A stretch of DNA of 64,000 bases from Tamarix chinensis. Its lineage: Eukaryota; Streptophyta; Magnoliopsida; Caryophyllales; Tamaricaceae. Both the position numbers and the translations under genes were made by a program. Shown one piece after another: positions 13,301 to 25,262 of this stretch. The notes under the pieces were generated by a model, which saw only the letters and a list, made by a program, of their open reading frames with translations, had not been told where the DNA came from and searched no databases. Each line of letters begins with the position of its first letter. Positions within the stretch are counted from its first letter, which is position 1. The stretch is taken from assembly GCA_030549775.1 (NCBI GenBank), contig CM060175.1, positions 6,510,564 to 6,574,563 of the forward strand, given 5' to 3'.

Positions 13301-13829
13301 ATACTTAGCATAAGTCCGATTTTCTTACCTTTCTTATACCAGACGCTAAGGCCAAAACAAACCATAACCAAGGTAAATCGGTGGAAATAGAATACCATAC
13401 ATAGATAGTAGTTACGGATAAATATTACCTATATAACATGATAATCAAAATACAATAAGAAACATAAGAGTCCAAAAGAAAACCAATCATAACTAAAACT
13501 AGCACCCACAGGTATGACATCGGTTTGCTCTAACTCTTAGACTTGAAGGTCCACTATGAAAATGGGACATTTTCTTAAGGACTCAACTTGTACTTAACAC
13601 TCTTATATGCTTCATGCCACTCCATTACCCTCACATGGTCATCTGCAAAAGTATTATTAGTATGACTTCTTTGTAATAGGTAAATCACAATACCTCACAA
13701 AAGGTAATAAACCTATATTGTACATAGTCATACAAAATCCAAAAAGCATACTAGATCACCACGTATGTACTATAACAATATGCAAATAATTATGGAATAG
13801 TATAAATAACATCAAGTCTCAAGCCCAAC
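13300..13829 (+). repeat. Fragment of an older LTR-like repeat, left part
   Basis: Words in this stretch (for example GGGACATTTTCT and a tract leading to TAATAGGTAAATCA) resemble the corresponding part of the solo LTR that begins at 13830, but at much lower similarity. I infer that this, 18780-19334 and 23979-25262 are pieces of one older repeat split by younger LTR insertions. The outer limits are not resolved. Confidence 0.4.
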
Positions 13830-14554
13830 TGTAACACCCCCAAAATTCACTACAAATAAAATTCGTTTTATTTAATATTTCGCTGAAGTGATTAAATCAA
13901 AACTTGTGAATTTTGGGAATGTTATTGTCGTGGTCAGTACAAGCCTGACCCCCGGCCATTCCCGTACTAACCATAAGCCTAAAGGAAAATTAACAACCAT
14001 CACAAATCAAAATCAAAATAAGGCTTCATAAAAGTATTGAACGATCGTAAAACAAAAATCAGAGTATGTGGAAAAAAGGTTTACAATCCACAATATATAA
14101 GTAAAATTCCTCAAAAGGAATAAAGATTACAATACAATAAAAATCGAGTCTGAGTGAAATAGTACAACATAAAAGAACATAAAAGTAAATCTAACCACAA
14201 CGCTTTCGATCCCCAGGCCAAGTCCATGCTCAACACTCAGCCCTACCCGATGCCTCGTAAACATCGAAGGCATCAAAAAAGGTATCACCAACCTACACAA
14301 AGTCAGAGGGACATTCTACTTGTGGGAACGAGCAACACTCATGAAACGGGTGGTCAGTATGCTACGTATTGAGTAAGGTAACCATGCACTAAGACCAACA
14401 CATAAAGGCACATAATATAAGCATGATAACATAACAACATTCAATTATTTCAGGTAAATAAAGGCCAAGCTGTAGTTTGCATCAACTGATTCTTAAATCT
14501 CTAATCAATACTTTTTTCACACCATGCTTTTCATCAATCTATGTGAGTACGGGA

Positions 14555-14800
14555 GCCCTAATATTATAGTCGAGGGACCAAAAACGTACAAGGCACAACG
14601 CTCCTGACTCTTATTATTTGTCGGTGGATCGGTATCTAGGGCAAGATGCTCCTGGCCACTATTATTCACTAGTGGATCGGTCAGGTCCCAACTCTCATGG
14701 TATTTCACTGTAAGTACTTAGTGTCTTTTATAAGTCTTATCAACTTAGGGTTTGGTTTATTGAGCTCGGGATCCCCCACTATTATAGCTGGTGGAACAGT
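14555..14800 (+). repeat. ~60-bp subrepeats in solo LTR copy A
   Basis: Variants of CCACTATTATAGCTGGTGG recur about every 60-70 bases, separated by words such as GGACCAAAAACG and GATGCTCCTGGCC. The core is bracketed by CCAC and GTGG. The same subrepeats occur in copy B (31640-31975) and, inverted, in copy C (22925-23310). Confidence 0.7.
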
Positions 14801-16559
14801 CACTTCAATAATCTTCTACTTTACATTATTAATGTTTTACTGTGTCTTATTCAACAAGTTTCACCCTAGACATGCATGTCACACTCTCCATCTACAATTA
14901 ACCTTCCGAGATGGCTTGTCTCATATCTAGAGACTGCTACACCTCCTGACACACCCCAACATCCTTTTCTTCTTTCCCTTACTCACATTAGATGCCCAGC
15001 TCCTAAGTGTGTGGGTTAAAGCCCACTAGCTTACACTTCTAAGTCCACTCACTACCTCACCCTATAATTTTCTCTAGAAACCCTAATTTGGGCCCATGTG
15101 GCCCATCCTTCTCTACCTCACACAACCCATATTGTTTTAACACCCCACACATCACACCTCTTATATTCAACCCTCATAATGTCACTTTACTCCCCAAATA
15201 CACGTGTGACCGCGAAACCCTAGGCGACCAAACCAAACCTTAGTTAGCCACGTCAAACCCTAGCATCCTCCTTTCCATATGTCATCCCTCCATTTCTCAC
15301 CTTCCACTCTTGCTTTTCTATGAGACACATGCTCGCCCCACACACGACCATCCTCCATCCTTATCTTATACTCCACTAACCCTCATTTATTTTTCCTTTT
15401 CCCACCTTCTCAAATTAGGGTTTCCTACCAAACACTAGCTTAGTCTCCTATACACCCTTATACTGTCCCACGTACTATTTTTCACCCAAAGCCTCCAATC
15501 ACCCAAATAACTCTTCTATTACCTTCCTCACATCCCAAGAAAACTTTCCATACGTAAATTTCACCCCCATGTAAACTCCATGCATCCCATGCAAACCCTC
15601 GAAGTTTTCATGCAACCCTAGATTCTCCTATGCAAAATCCTGGAATCTCCCATGCATCCTTACATCAATCCACATACTATTTTTCACATATGGATTTCAA
15701 TCACCCCAATAATTCTTCCCTTACACTATTTGATCCTCAAACCAACTTTCCCTACGTAAAATTTATCCCCATGCAGACTCCATCCACCTCATTCAAACCC
15801 TCGAAGATTCCATGAAAAACCCTAGAATTCTCCCATGCAAACCCTAGATTCTCTTATGCTACCCTTAGATCCATCCATACAATCCTAGATTCTTCTATAC
15901 AAATTCCATCCACTTTATTTTGCTTAAGGCCCCTTTTTATTCTCTCTCTCATGGATCATGGGATATCTAGGTCAATCCCACATTCCTTGGTCAATCTACT
16001 TCCCCTTGGTCCACTTACTTCCCCATTTTTATTTTTCATCTTTCCATCCCATATTACTACATTAATTATCCTAGCATGCATTTCCTAAAGGGGCCACATC
16101 ACATCACAATTTACATTATAAACATATTAAACATATGCCATGAGAAATCACATGAGCATACCTCAACTCTAAGCTGCGCTACACATAAAATAATTATAAT
16201 AATAAACATAAGATACATAATATGTCATGATACATGGCATACAAGGCATATAAGGCACATAGCACACATAGGGCCTTAGCTACTCCTTACCTAAAACGTC
16301 ATCGGTCTTGGAGCACGCCCCTACGCCTCCTTGGGGTTTTGACTGGTTTCACCTATAAGAGAGAAAAAACTAAGGATTAGTTTCCCTCCTACCAAAATAC
16401 TATTATTTCCTTTTTTTATTCTAAGATTAGGGTTACTATTGTTAAAGGAAACTTTATAAGTGAAAAATAGGGTTTTTATCCTCAAGTTAGCCTACTAGAT
16501 TATTACTAGTTAGAATAGGTTTATGTTAATATTTATAGCCATGTTTATATTATTAAATC

Positions 16560-16841
16560 TAATAGCTTTATTTCTTCTAATAATAGTACTAACATTAGTT
16601 ATAGCAAAATAGTGATATTAATAATAATAGTAATACAAATATTCATAGTAATAAAAACCCTAGTATTTTTAGGGCTAAGGCTAATAATAGGGTTAGGGAT
16701 AAAATAATAATATAAGAATAATAGTAATACTAACAAAATACTAATATTACTAAGGATACTGGTATTAATAATAATAGTAATATTTAAAATAATGATAATA
16801 TAAGGGTTCAAATATTTTTACCATAATATTAATAGTAATAA

Positions 16842-16883
<42 letters not shown>

Positions 16884-17068
16884 CAGTAGTAGTAGTAGTA
16901 GTAGTAGTAATAGTAATAGTAATAGTAATAACTATAGTAACAATGTTAATAATAAAAGCATTAGGAATAATATTAGTAATAGCAATGTTCGAATAATAAA
17001 TAATAATATTAAGGTTTGAGTATTTTTCTTTTATAGCAACAAGATGATAACATGCCAAATCTAGTATA

Positions 17069-17104
<36 letters not shown>

Positions 17105-17240
17105 TAAAATAATCATAAAATAGGGTTTGGACCCCTTAATAATAATAATAATAATATTTTGGGGCTGTAAATAATAAAAAACATGATAAATAATAATAAA
17201 TATGAATAATAATAATAATAATACATAATACATAATAATA
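16560..17240. repeat. Simple-repeat block inside LTR copy A
   Basis: Dense TAG, TAA and AAT trinucleotide runs. The clearest are (TAG)n at about 16831-16925 and (TAA)n at about 17067-17105. Long serine/isoleucine/threonine-rich ORFs here are artefacts of the repeats. Confidence 0.85.
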
Positions 17241-17289
17241 ACAATATAAATATAATTAAAATGGATTAAGCTTGCATAATTAGGGTTTA

Positions 17290-18470
17290 AGGGTTGAGAG
17301 GGGTTAGGGCACCACCTAGGGTTGGTGGTGACCAGCGGCACCGGGGGCGGAAACAGCAGGGAAAAGGGATAAAAGTGGAATAGTTGAGTGTTGGGAATAG
17401 GATAGGGGGATGAGGGTGGAAGTTGGGGTGGTTGTGGATGCCCAGGTGGAGAGAGTTGGAGTAATGGTGGTGGTGTACCCAAAGGCGGTGGTGCTATGGT
17501 GGTTGAGGGTGGAGGAGAGGGAGGAAGGGAGGAGGAGAAGGAGGAAGGGAAAATGGAGGGTAGGGAAAGGTAGAGGAAGGTATACAGGTGATTTTGGGAG
17601 GTGTAAGGGGTGGTGGTTGCGGCAGGAGTGGCGGTGGACAATAGCACAAGGGAGGCGGTGGCTGGAGGTATGGCTGATTGGGAAGGGCACTTTGCGCTGT
17701 TGGGGTGGCTCATGCAGGGCAAATCGAGGGTGGTGGTGGGTGTTTCTTGGTGGAGGGTGATGCAAAGAGTTTGGGTGGTGGCTCAGGCAGAAACGCTGGA
17801 CAGAGGCGGAGAAACGTGCGACGAAACAGGCAGCGATGACAGAAAAGGAGGGTTTTTGGGTTGGGAGAAAAAAAACTCGAATGAGGGGTGGTAGAGGGGC
17901 ATTTATAGGCTAAGATTGAAGGGGAAGGATATAGGGGGAAGAGGAAGGGTCGGTGGCAGGCGTGCAAGTTGCCGGTCGGTCACCCAATGGCCGGGGAAAG
18001 CCTGCGAAAGCTTACAGGTGGGTTGTTTGAGAAGGGACGAAGGGGAGGAGAGAGAGTCACACACGAGGAGAAAGAGAGGTTGTGATTGGGTGGGGGAGAC
18101 AGAGGGATTGTTAGGGAAGAGAATGGGGGTGGCGACCTGGCGTGCGGCGGCACAGGGGCTGCGTGCCTACATCGGGAAGAGGGAAGGTCAGGTATAGGGA
18201 AAGAGAGGGAGTCGGGGGAGAAGGGAAAGAACAAGGGGGTGGCGCTGAACTGAAAATCCAGGGAAATAAAAAGAAAGAAAGAAAAGGGGGACTAGATAGG
18301 CTGGAGGGAGATGTACGGCGCAGACCTGGGCCGCGTAGGAGGAAGGGAAAGGGAATTGGGCCGTGGCTGGGCTGGCCTAGGTTGGGGAGAAAAGAAGAAA
18401 GAAAAGAGAAATGAGAGGAAAGAAGAAAGAAAAAGGAAAAGGAGAGGAAAAAAAAGAACAAGGACAAAGG
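17290..18470 (+). repeat. Purine-rich (G/A) tract of LTR copy A
   Basis: More than a kilobase in which the plus strand is dominated by G and A, with GGAGG, GGGAGGAAGGG and GGAAAAGG words. The matching tract is purine-rich in copy B (33360-34410) and pyrimidine-rich on the plus strand in inverted copies C (19620-20860) and D (25545-26790). Many overlapping open frames of low-complexity protein are a by-product of the bias and are not called as genes. Confidence 0.8.
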
Positions 18471-18779
18471 AAAAATAGGTGGGTTGAGGTATTGGGAATA
18501 TTTTGGTATTTTGGGATATTTAAAAATAATAATATTTTAATAAAATAATAATCAAATTCCCTTTTTAGGTTAATTTAGGATTTTTTAAATATTTTTCATA
18601 AATTCCATTTTAATTAGCAAAACACTCTAATTTTTTTCAATTAAATTATTTATTAATTTCCTATTATTTTTTTCCTAATTACTCCCTCTTATTTTAAAAA
18701 AAGTAATTTATTTAATTAATTTTCCTAATATATCCTTAATTAGATATAATTCTTAAAATTAGGGTTTTGGGGTATTTCA

Positions 18780-19334
18780 CCAATAATAAAACATACTAGT
18801 TCACTTTACATTATTTCAAGGTATAATAGACATCTCTGATTAGTCAAATACATTCCAAATACTAAGGCAGGGCATTGAGGCAATTATCGAACCAACAAAT
18901 CCTAAACAATTCCAAATACCAAGGTAGGGCACTAAGGTGACTACCAACTCATCAAATCCAAAACAATACCAAGGTAGGATACTAAGGTAAACACCAAACC
19001 AATAAATTAAAAACAATACCAATTACTAAGGTAGGGTACTGAGGTGACTACTAAACAAACAAGTAAAAAACAATACCAATTACTAAGGTAGGACACTGAG
19101 GTGATTACTGAACCAACAATCCATTCTTTTCATTTTCTTACACAAAAAAAAATACTTCTATTTTATACTTAATCGAGGGGACATAATTAACCTAGGGACA
19201 CTAAGGTACACCCAATCATATTAGCACCCGAAGGTGACACAATGCCCTTACTCTCGAACCCAAGGACATAGTGGTGCACCTGGTCATACCAGTGCACAAA
19301 GACAACATAATATCATCTAACCTCATCCACCTAT
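18780..19334 (+). repeat. Spacer between two solo LTRs with ~60-bp tandem repeats
   Basis: Between copies A and C about four degenerate units carry CCAAATACTAAGG or CCAATTACTAAGGTAGG followed by GCACTGAGGTGA and ACCAA (about 18850-19120). The rest (19170-19330) resembles the CCTAGGGAC...AAGGTAC section found in the LTRs, so this is probably part of the older split repeat. Confidence 0.55.
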
Positions 19335-21479
19335 TGTAATATCCCAAAATTTTTAAAACCTATAATTTAATAAATAAATTTTATTTGGGATAAATTAGCT
19401 TTTAAAATTATTTAATTTAATTATTTTATGGATTTTTGAGTATATAAAATTGGATAGAAATATTTAATAAATTAAAATAAATATTTTATTATTTTATCAT
19501 ACTTATTTTACTTGAATAACTTTCCAAATCAATATTTTTTCTAAAATTAACTTTTTAAGCCCATATATTAAATTAAATTTATTACCCAAAAATATTACAT
19601 CCTATTATTTTATAAATTAAATTATTTTATTTTCCCTATTTTTTCTTTTCCTTTCCCCCTTTTTTCCTTTCTTTCTTCTTTTTCTCCTTTCTTTCCTTTC
19701 CTTTTTTCTCTCCTTTGGACCGCTAGACCCTGGCCTGCCCTTCCCCTATGCACCTGGGTCATTGGCCCATTTATTCCTTCCTTCTTTACCTCCCCCGTGC
19801 GCATTGTTAGGCCCAAACCCCATTCTTTTATTTCCTTCCTTCTCCCCTGACCGGCTCGATCCACTCCCTTCTTTTTCTCCCTCGCCTCGCCTGCTTCTTC
19901 CCCCTTTCCTTTCTTTCTTCTTCTTCTTCCTTTCCTCGACGCCATACCCGACCACCTCTGCCATGTCCGACCACCCTACCTGCAACCCTCCTACCTCCCT
20001 ACTACTCTCCCTACCTCCCTCTCTCTACCGCACCATTTTTCTTATCCTATCTTGACTCAGTCAACCCTCTCTCTCCTCTCGCATGCCCCTGTCTTTCCCT
20101 CATTTCCCTTCCCTCTCCTTGCCACTCCCGCACCCCTACCACCCTGCTGCCACCCTACTGAGCCATCTACCTTCCCTTGTCTCTCCCTCTCATTTTTCTT
20201 ATCCTCACCAGCCCTTCCTACCGCATTTTCTTCGAGCCTTCTCCCTTCCCCGGCCTCCTTCTTCTCCATTCCTTGTCCCTCCTTTTCCCTCCCTATTTTT
20301 GTAGTATAGCCCTCTCCGCTGCTTCCTTCGCCTCACCAACCACCTGCACCACTTCAGCCACCCCCTGCTACCACCCTGCACCACCAAGCCACCCCCTCGA
20401 GCCACCCTACAACCCCTTCTTCCTCCCCTCTTCTTTTTTGTCTTCTTTTTCTTCCTTCTCAGCAACCGCCCTGCACCTTCTTCTTCCGCTGTTGTCCCAC
20501 TGTCTCTGCCGCCACCTAAGCCACCAAACTAATCCCTGCAACCTCCTTTACCACTCCCACACCTCCTTTGGCCGAAACCAACACCCGTAGCCTCTCATTT
20601 TTCCCCTCCTTTTTCCTCCCTTCTCAACCCCACCACCTCGACAGCCACCTTCATAGCCTTATTGTCACTGCCATCGCTCTTGGCTGCAATCAACCTATCC
20701 CCAGCCACCACCTACACTTCCTCTCCACCCCTGCACCCTTCTCTTGCCCTAAATCCTCCCCACCTGCCCTCTTTCCTAACCCCAAAACCCTAACCCGAAC
20801 TTAGCCCCCATTCTTCCTTTCATGCCTCCTTCGACCCCTTTTTCTTCCTTGCCCTGCATGCATTTAAGTTAAGTATTTCATTAATTAAGTTTTGATAAAG
20901 TTTTATGCTTTGGTTTTTCTTATTTCCAATATGATAAGTATTGATATTGTATTTATGTATTGGTTTTGCTAATCAATGCTTGAATCTTTAACCGGGATAT
21001 CAGTAAGGTTTACTTTTTACGAGAATTAAGGTAATCTTTAAACCCCACTTAAACACATGGATAAACGTATGCTAGTACATTCGGGTTTTAATATGTTATT
21101 TTGCATGATATATGTTGCTTAATATAATATATGTAGTTGCTTATATTGATTGATAAAAAGGAAAGCATGCTAGTATATATGCCATGTGTGGAAATATTGC
21201 TTACGGAAAGAGATTTGTTAATCAAGAAAATGTTAATTACTTATCCATGTTATACTATGTTATTTTGACCATTGATGCATGAATAATATTATTGTGAGCC
21301 CTAGGGGCATTTTAGTAATATGTTTTGTGTAAGAATGTGGCCTAATATGTGTGGGTGTTAATGAATATTATGTGAATAATAATAGTAGTGGATTTGGATG
21401 ATGAGAATAGAGCATAAATATTAGTATTTTATGTAATGATGGTAAATTAATAAAAGTGGTAATCATAATAATGGATAAC

Positions 21480-22240
21480 GGTAAAATGGTAATTTTAGAA
21501 GTAAAGGAGTAAAATGGTAATCTTGGAAGTAAAGGGTAAACTGGTAATTTTGGAAGCAAAAGGTAAAATGGTAATTTTGGAAGTAAAAGAATATTATGGT
21601 AAATTTGGAGGAGAAGGGCAAGATGGTAAATTGCAAGTAAAAGGGTATTATGGTAACTTTAGAGATGAAGGGCAAAATGGTAATTTTATAAGTAAAAGGG
21701 TATTATGGTAATGTTGGAAGTAAAGGGAAAAATGGTAATCTTGTAAGTAAAGGATAAAATGGTAATTATAATAATGTAGAATGATAAAATGGTAATTTGG
21801 TGTAAAGGAAGGGTAAACTGATAATATAATAATGAAGAAGGGCAATTGGGTAATTTAACCAAGTAAAGGGCAAGTTGGTAATTATGATAATGAAGAAGGG
21901 AAATTGGATAATTTAACCAACTAAAGGGAAAATTAGTAATTATGATAATGAAGAAGGGCAATTGGGTAGTTTAAGCAACTAAAGGGCAATTTGGTAACTA
22001 TAACAAAGGAGAAGGGCAATTTGGTAATCTAACCAACCAAATGGAAAATATGATAAGTATAACAATTATGAAGGTTGATTGGTGACCTAATAAGTATGAG
22101 AGATAATTTGGTAACCCAAATCGAATAAGGGGTAGTTTGATAATTATGTAATATGAAGGGTAATATGGTAAATTGGCAAGTAAGGAAGGGATGACTTAAT
22201 AATTATACAAGTAAGGGGTAAATCAGTAATTCGTATCTAA
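21480..22240. repeat. Minisatellite with ~27-40 bp units inside LTR copy C
   Basis: The core AATGGTAATTTTGGAAGTAAA recurs more than twenty times with changes in spacing, drifting to GGGCAATTTGGTAATTTAAC in the second half. A related array is at 27750-28187 in copy D. The ORFs across it on both strands are artefacts of the repeat. Confidence 0.85.
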
Positions 22241-22924
22241 TATGTTTATGGGATAATAGAGTTTCATAATAAGACTCAAGTAACACTGAATAGCAAGATA
22301 ATGTGTTTGATAATTAGTAAGTATAACGGGAATGATTCCTAAATCAGAGTTGGATGAGATTATGATGGCCTTAATGACTCCTCCATGTTATCTTAGATAA
22401 CCATGTGAATAAGAAATACCTAATGATATCAGAACGATTGAAAGTGAATAAGTATCTGATCATTGTACTTTTGTGATCACCTTAATTAAGACACTAATAA
22501 TTAAATATAAAGACCTCGAGATCAAGAATGGTGACTCTTTAGGGGTTGCTTCCTGAAAGACGTGGTTTAGCCCACGATTATTCTAGTATTTGCTGGTGTG
22601 CCTTTGTGCCCCAACCAAGCCCTACATCTTACTTTATCTAGGTCTACGGACCTATTTAGGGGGTATGCATACTTATGGATTAGGTTTCCTTGTCGGTAGG
22701 GTACTGAGTAGTTATATGCACCTGTATGACTAGGGTACCTTTGCGTCCCTAGGTTGATAGTTGAAGGGTACTGAGTAGCTTGTATGCACCAGTGCGACTG
22801 ATGTACCTTTGTCTCCCGGGATCTTGATCTCCCTATCGAGGAAAATAAATGGAATTATTGTGATGATTAAAAAGGGAAAGCACTTATTGTGAAAGTGAAA
22901 GACTAATGAGCTGGGCCTAGTTGA

Positions 22925-23310
22925 ATTATGTTATGAGTACCGATCCACTGGATATAATAGTGGCCAAGGAGCATTTTTTCTTGGATGATGTTTATGAGTA
23001 CTGATCCACCGGATATAATAGTGGCCCAGGAGCATTTTTCCCTAGATGATGTTTATGTATTCCGGTCCACTGGCTATAATAGTGGGGGTCCCAAGCTCAA
23101 TAAATTTGATTTGCTTGTGAATAAATTATGGAAAAATACTAATCGCTTATAGTGGAACACCATGTGAGTTGAGACTAGACTGGTCCTCCGGCAAATAATA
23201 GTGGCCAGGAGTGTTATGCCCTGGAGACCGATCCACGAGCAATAATAGTGGTCATGATCATTTTTCCCTGTATGTAATCTGGCCCACCAGCTATAATAGT
23301 GGGGTTCCCA
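22925..23310 (-). repeat. Inverted subrepeats in LTR copy C
   Basis: Five variants of CCACTGGATATAATAGTGG, separated by GAGCATTTTTCCCT-like words, are the reverse complement of the subrepeats in copies A and B. Confidence 0.75.
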
Positions 23311-23978
23311 CACTCACATGGATATTTATAATTCGAGATGATTGATTAATGATGGACTAATGGCTTAAGGCCCATAAGTATTGATTGTACATTATGACCT
23401 ATTAATATCTTATTGACTTATTAAGTATGTAAATGTATGAATGTGAATCTTATGGATGCACCTTTCATTATATATGTATGTAGTGTTGTATCGTTTGTTG
23501 CATTGTGGACCTTCTGTTAAGTGTGTTTTAAAGGGTCACTCAGTACCATAGTATTGAAGGGTTCCATTTGTGAGGCCCTTGCCTGATTAATGGGCAATGT
23601 CCCTTGGAGGTCTTTTTCAAGTGCTATTCAAGTGGGCAACGGGAAATAGTATAAGGAACTATCCAAAAAGTCCTAGGGTTATACTCTTTCTCTTTTAACC
23701 CTTGGTTTAAATTTGATATATCTTCTCATAACCACCACTGGTGGATTTTATTCTTGTAAATTATTATTTACACTACTCTAATTTAAATATGTTGAGTTTC
23801 TCGTAAATTGTATTTTTCTCTTTCAGCCTTAGCACTTGGTAGTGGGATGATAGGAGTGAACCGGTCTAGTATTAAGTGTAGCAGTAATATCCTCAAAATT
23901 CATAGTTTTGTTATTTTGCTTATGCTAATTCTTTTTATAAAATAAAATTTTTCAGTAGTGAATTTTGGGGGTGTTACA

Positions 23979-25262
23979 CCTATTCTTTAAGTATCGATAT
24001 CTCTTGTAGGGCCCATAAATCACCTCTAGAGTAGATTAAGGCCTTACTGGAGCACAACGACACACTAATGAACCAAAACAAATCAGGGATAATACCTCAT
24101 CTCTAGGGTCGCTCATCTTAGAGAGCACACTATTCTCAACTCAAGGTCTTTCACTTTAATTATTAATATTTTATGATGTGATCAATGATGTCACATACTG
24201 TACAATAATTTTTATTTCCATACTTAACCATTTTTCGCTTTTATTTCCCATTTATTAAGGTAAACCCTAAGTTCATAGGTCGATGACAAGTCAATTCAAT
24301 ACCAAGGTCAACTTATCAAAATTCTAAGGCCATCATAATATCCAATTATTCATAAAAAGGTACATTAGGTCAGAATTACCAAAATGCTCTTCAAAACCCT
24401 AGTTTTGCCATTTTTTCATTTCCGTACCAAACATTATTATTGTGAGAGATTTTTCATGAAAAGGCTAAAGGAAAATATTTCACATTATTTTAGCACATAA
24501 ATAATCTTTGTATTTTGGTGATTAATTGTATTTTCCACTTTTCATACATTTAGTTGGTTGTGCCCACAAAATCCTAATCATGTAACTCCCATATATCACA
24601 TCTTCCATGTTGCATGTACGTACATATTTGAAGCATAATATATCATTTAAATAAGAAAAAATTTATCACAATACATGTAAGGGAGTATCTCTAACCCTCG
24701 GTCATGTAAATAGAATTTATCATAAATTAAACCTAATCATTCATATATGCTTTCACACAAATCATTGTAACCTTAATGACCATGCATTTGCAATCATGAG
24801 GCATTTACCATTTAAATAATAATTTGAAAAGAATGAAAGTCCTAACAAAACTCTAGCACGGTTCTAGGCCTAAAAAATCCTAGTATGCTCGCACATACAT
24901 TCTATCGTCTTATGAGTGATTAGTTTACCCAATCCAAGCTCATACAAAAGTCTTCACCAAGGTACTCAAGAATTACATAGAAATTAAACACCCAAAACGC
25001 ATATGTATTAGCATTTAATATCACACAACAATAACCCAAATTACTGAAAGAATTCAAGGATTACTAACTAGTTGAATCAAAGCAAGTAAGTCAAACAAAA
25101 CTTGAGTAACAAGAGAGGAAGGCTTTGGTGGTGTAGCCGAGAAAGAGAGGAGGACACTAGTGTACTTGGCTAGTTCTAGGGAGGGGAGAACGAAAGGGAA
25201 AAGTGTAGCAAGGGTAGGAGGAGAAGGTGACATAAAATATTGAAGGTGGAGGGAGGGGCTTT
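23979..25262 (+). repeat. Older LTR-like repeat, right part
   Basis: This is the region between solo LTR C and LTR-like copy D. No element ends of its own are seen. It becomes purine-rich from about 25100, just as the LTR family does near its 3' end, and copy D is inserted in that purine-rich tract. I infer it is the continuation of the old repeat at 13300-13829 and 18780-19334. No coding region is recognised. Confidence 0.35.

Larger units (their letters stand above)
13830..18779 (+). mobile_element. Solo LTR of about 4.95 kb (copy A)
   Basis: The copy begins TGTAACACCCCCAAAATT and ends GGGTTTTGGGGTATTTCA, the TG...CA ends of an LTR. It is bounded by near-identical 5-bp duplications, CCAAC (13825-13829) and CCAAT (18780-18784). 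The order of internal landmarks matches copies B (30992-34725) and C (19335-23978). These are a conserved ACAAGCSTGVCCCCCGGCC-like start region, ~60-bp subrepeats with CCACTATTATAGC, a C/T-rich section, simple repeats and a strongly purine-rich G/A section before the 3' end. No gag or pol is present, so it is read as a solo LTR. Family is inferred only as Ty3/gypsy-like from the TGTAACACCC terminus. Confidence 0.8.
19335..23978 (-). mobile_element. Solo LTR of about 4.64 kb, inverted orientation (copy C)
   Basis: On the plus strand it begins TGTAATATCCCAAAATTT and ends GAATTTTGGGGGTGTTACA, the reverse complement of the TGTAACACCCCCAAAATTC start of copy A. The flanking 5-bp duplication is perfect: CCTAT at 19330-19334 and at 23979-23983. 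Landmarks run in the reverse order to copy A: pyrimidine-rich tract (19620-20860), minisatellite (21480-22240), then CCACTGGATATAATAGTGG subrepeats (22925-23310). No coding content for retrotransposition is seen, so it is read as a solo LTR. Confidence 0.85.

Noticed and set aside
17009..18467. Many long overlapping ORFs on both strands (up to 237 codons)
   Set aside because: They are Pro/Ser- or Gly/Glu/Arg-rich low-complexity translations of the simple repeats and purine-rich tract of an LTR, and they appear on both strands and in every copy of that tract.
20052..20804. ORFs of 137 and 85 codons in C/T-rich DNA
   Set aside because: Pyrimidine-rich tract of the inverted LTR copy C. Codon content is Ser/Pro/Leu low complexity with no motif.
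21480..22240. A CRISPR-like repeat array
   Set aside because: Units are continuous and degenerate with no unique spacers of constant length. It is a plant minisatellite inside an LTR.
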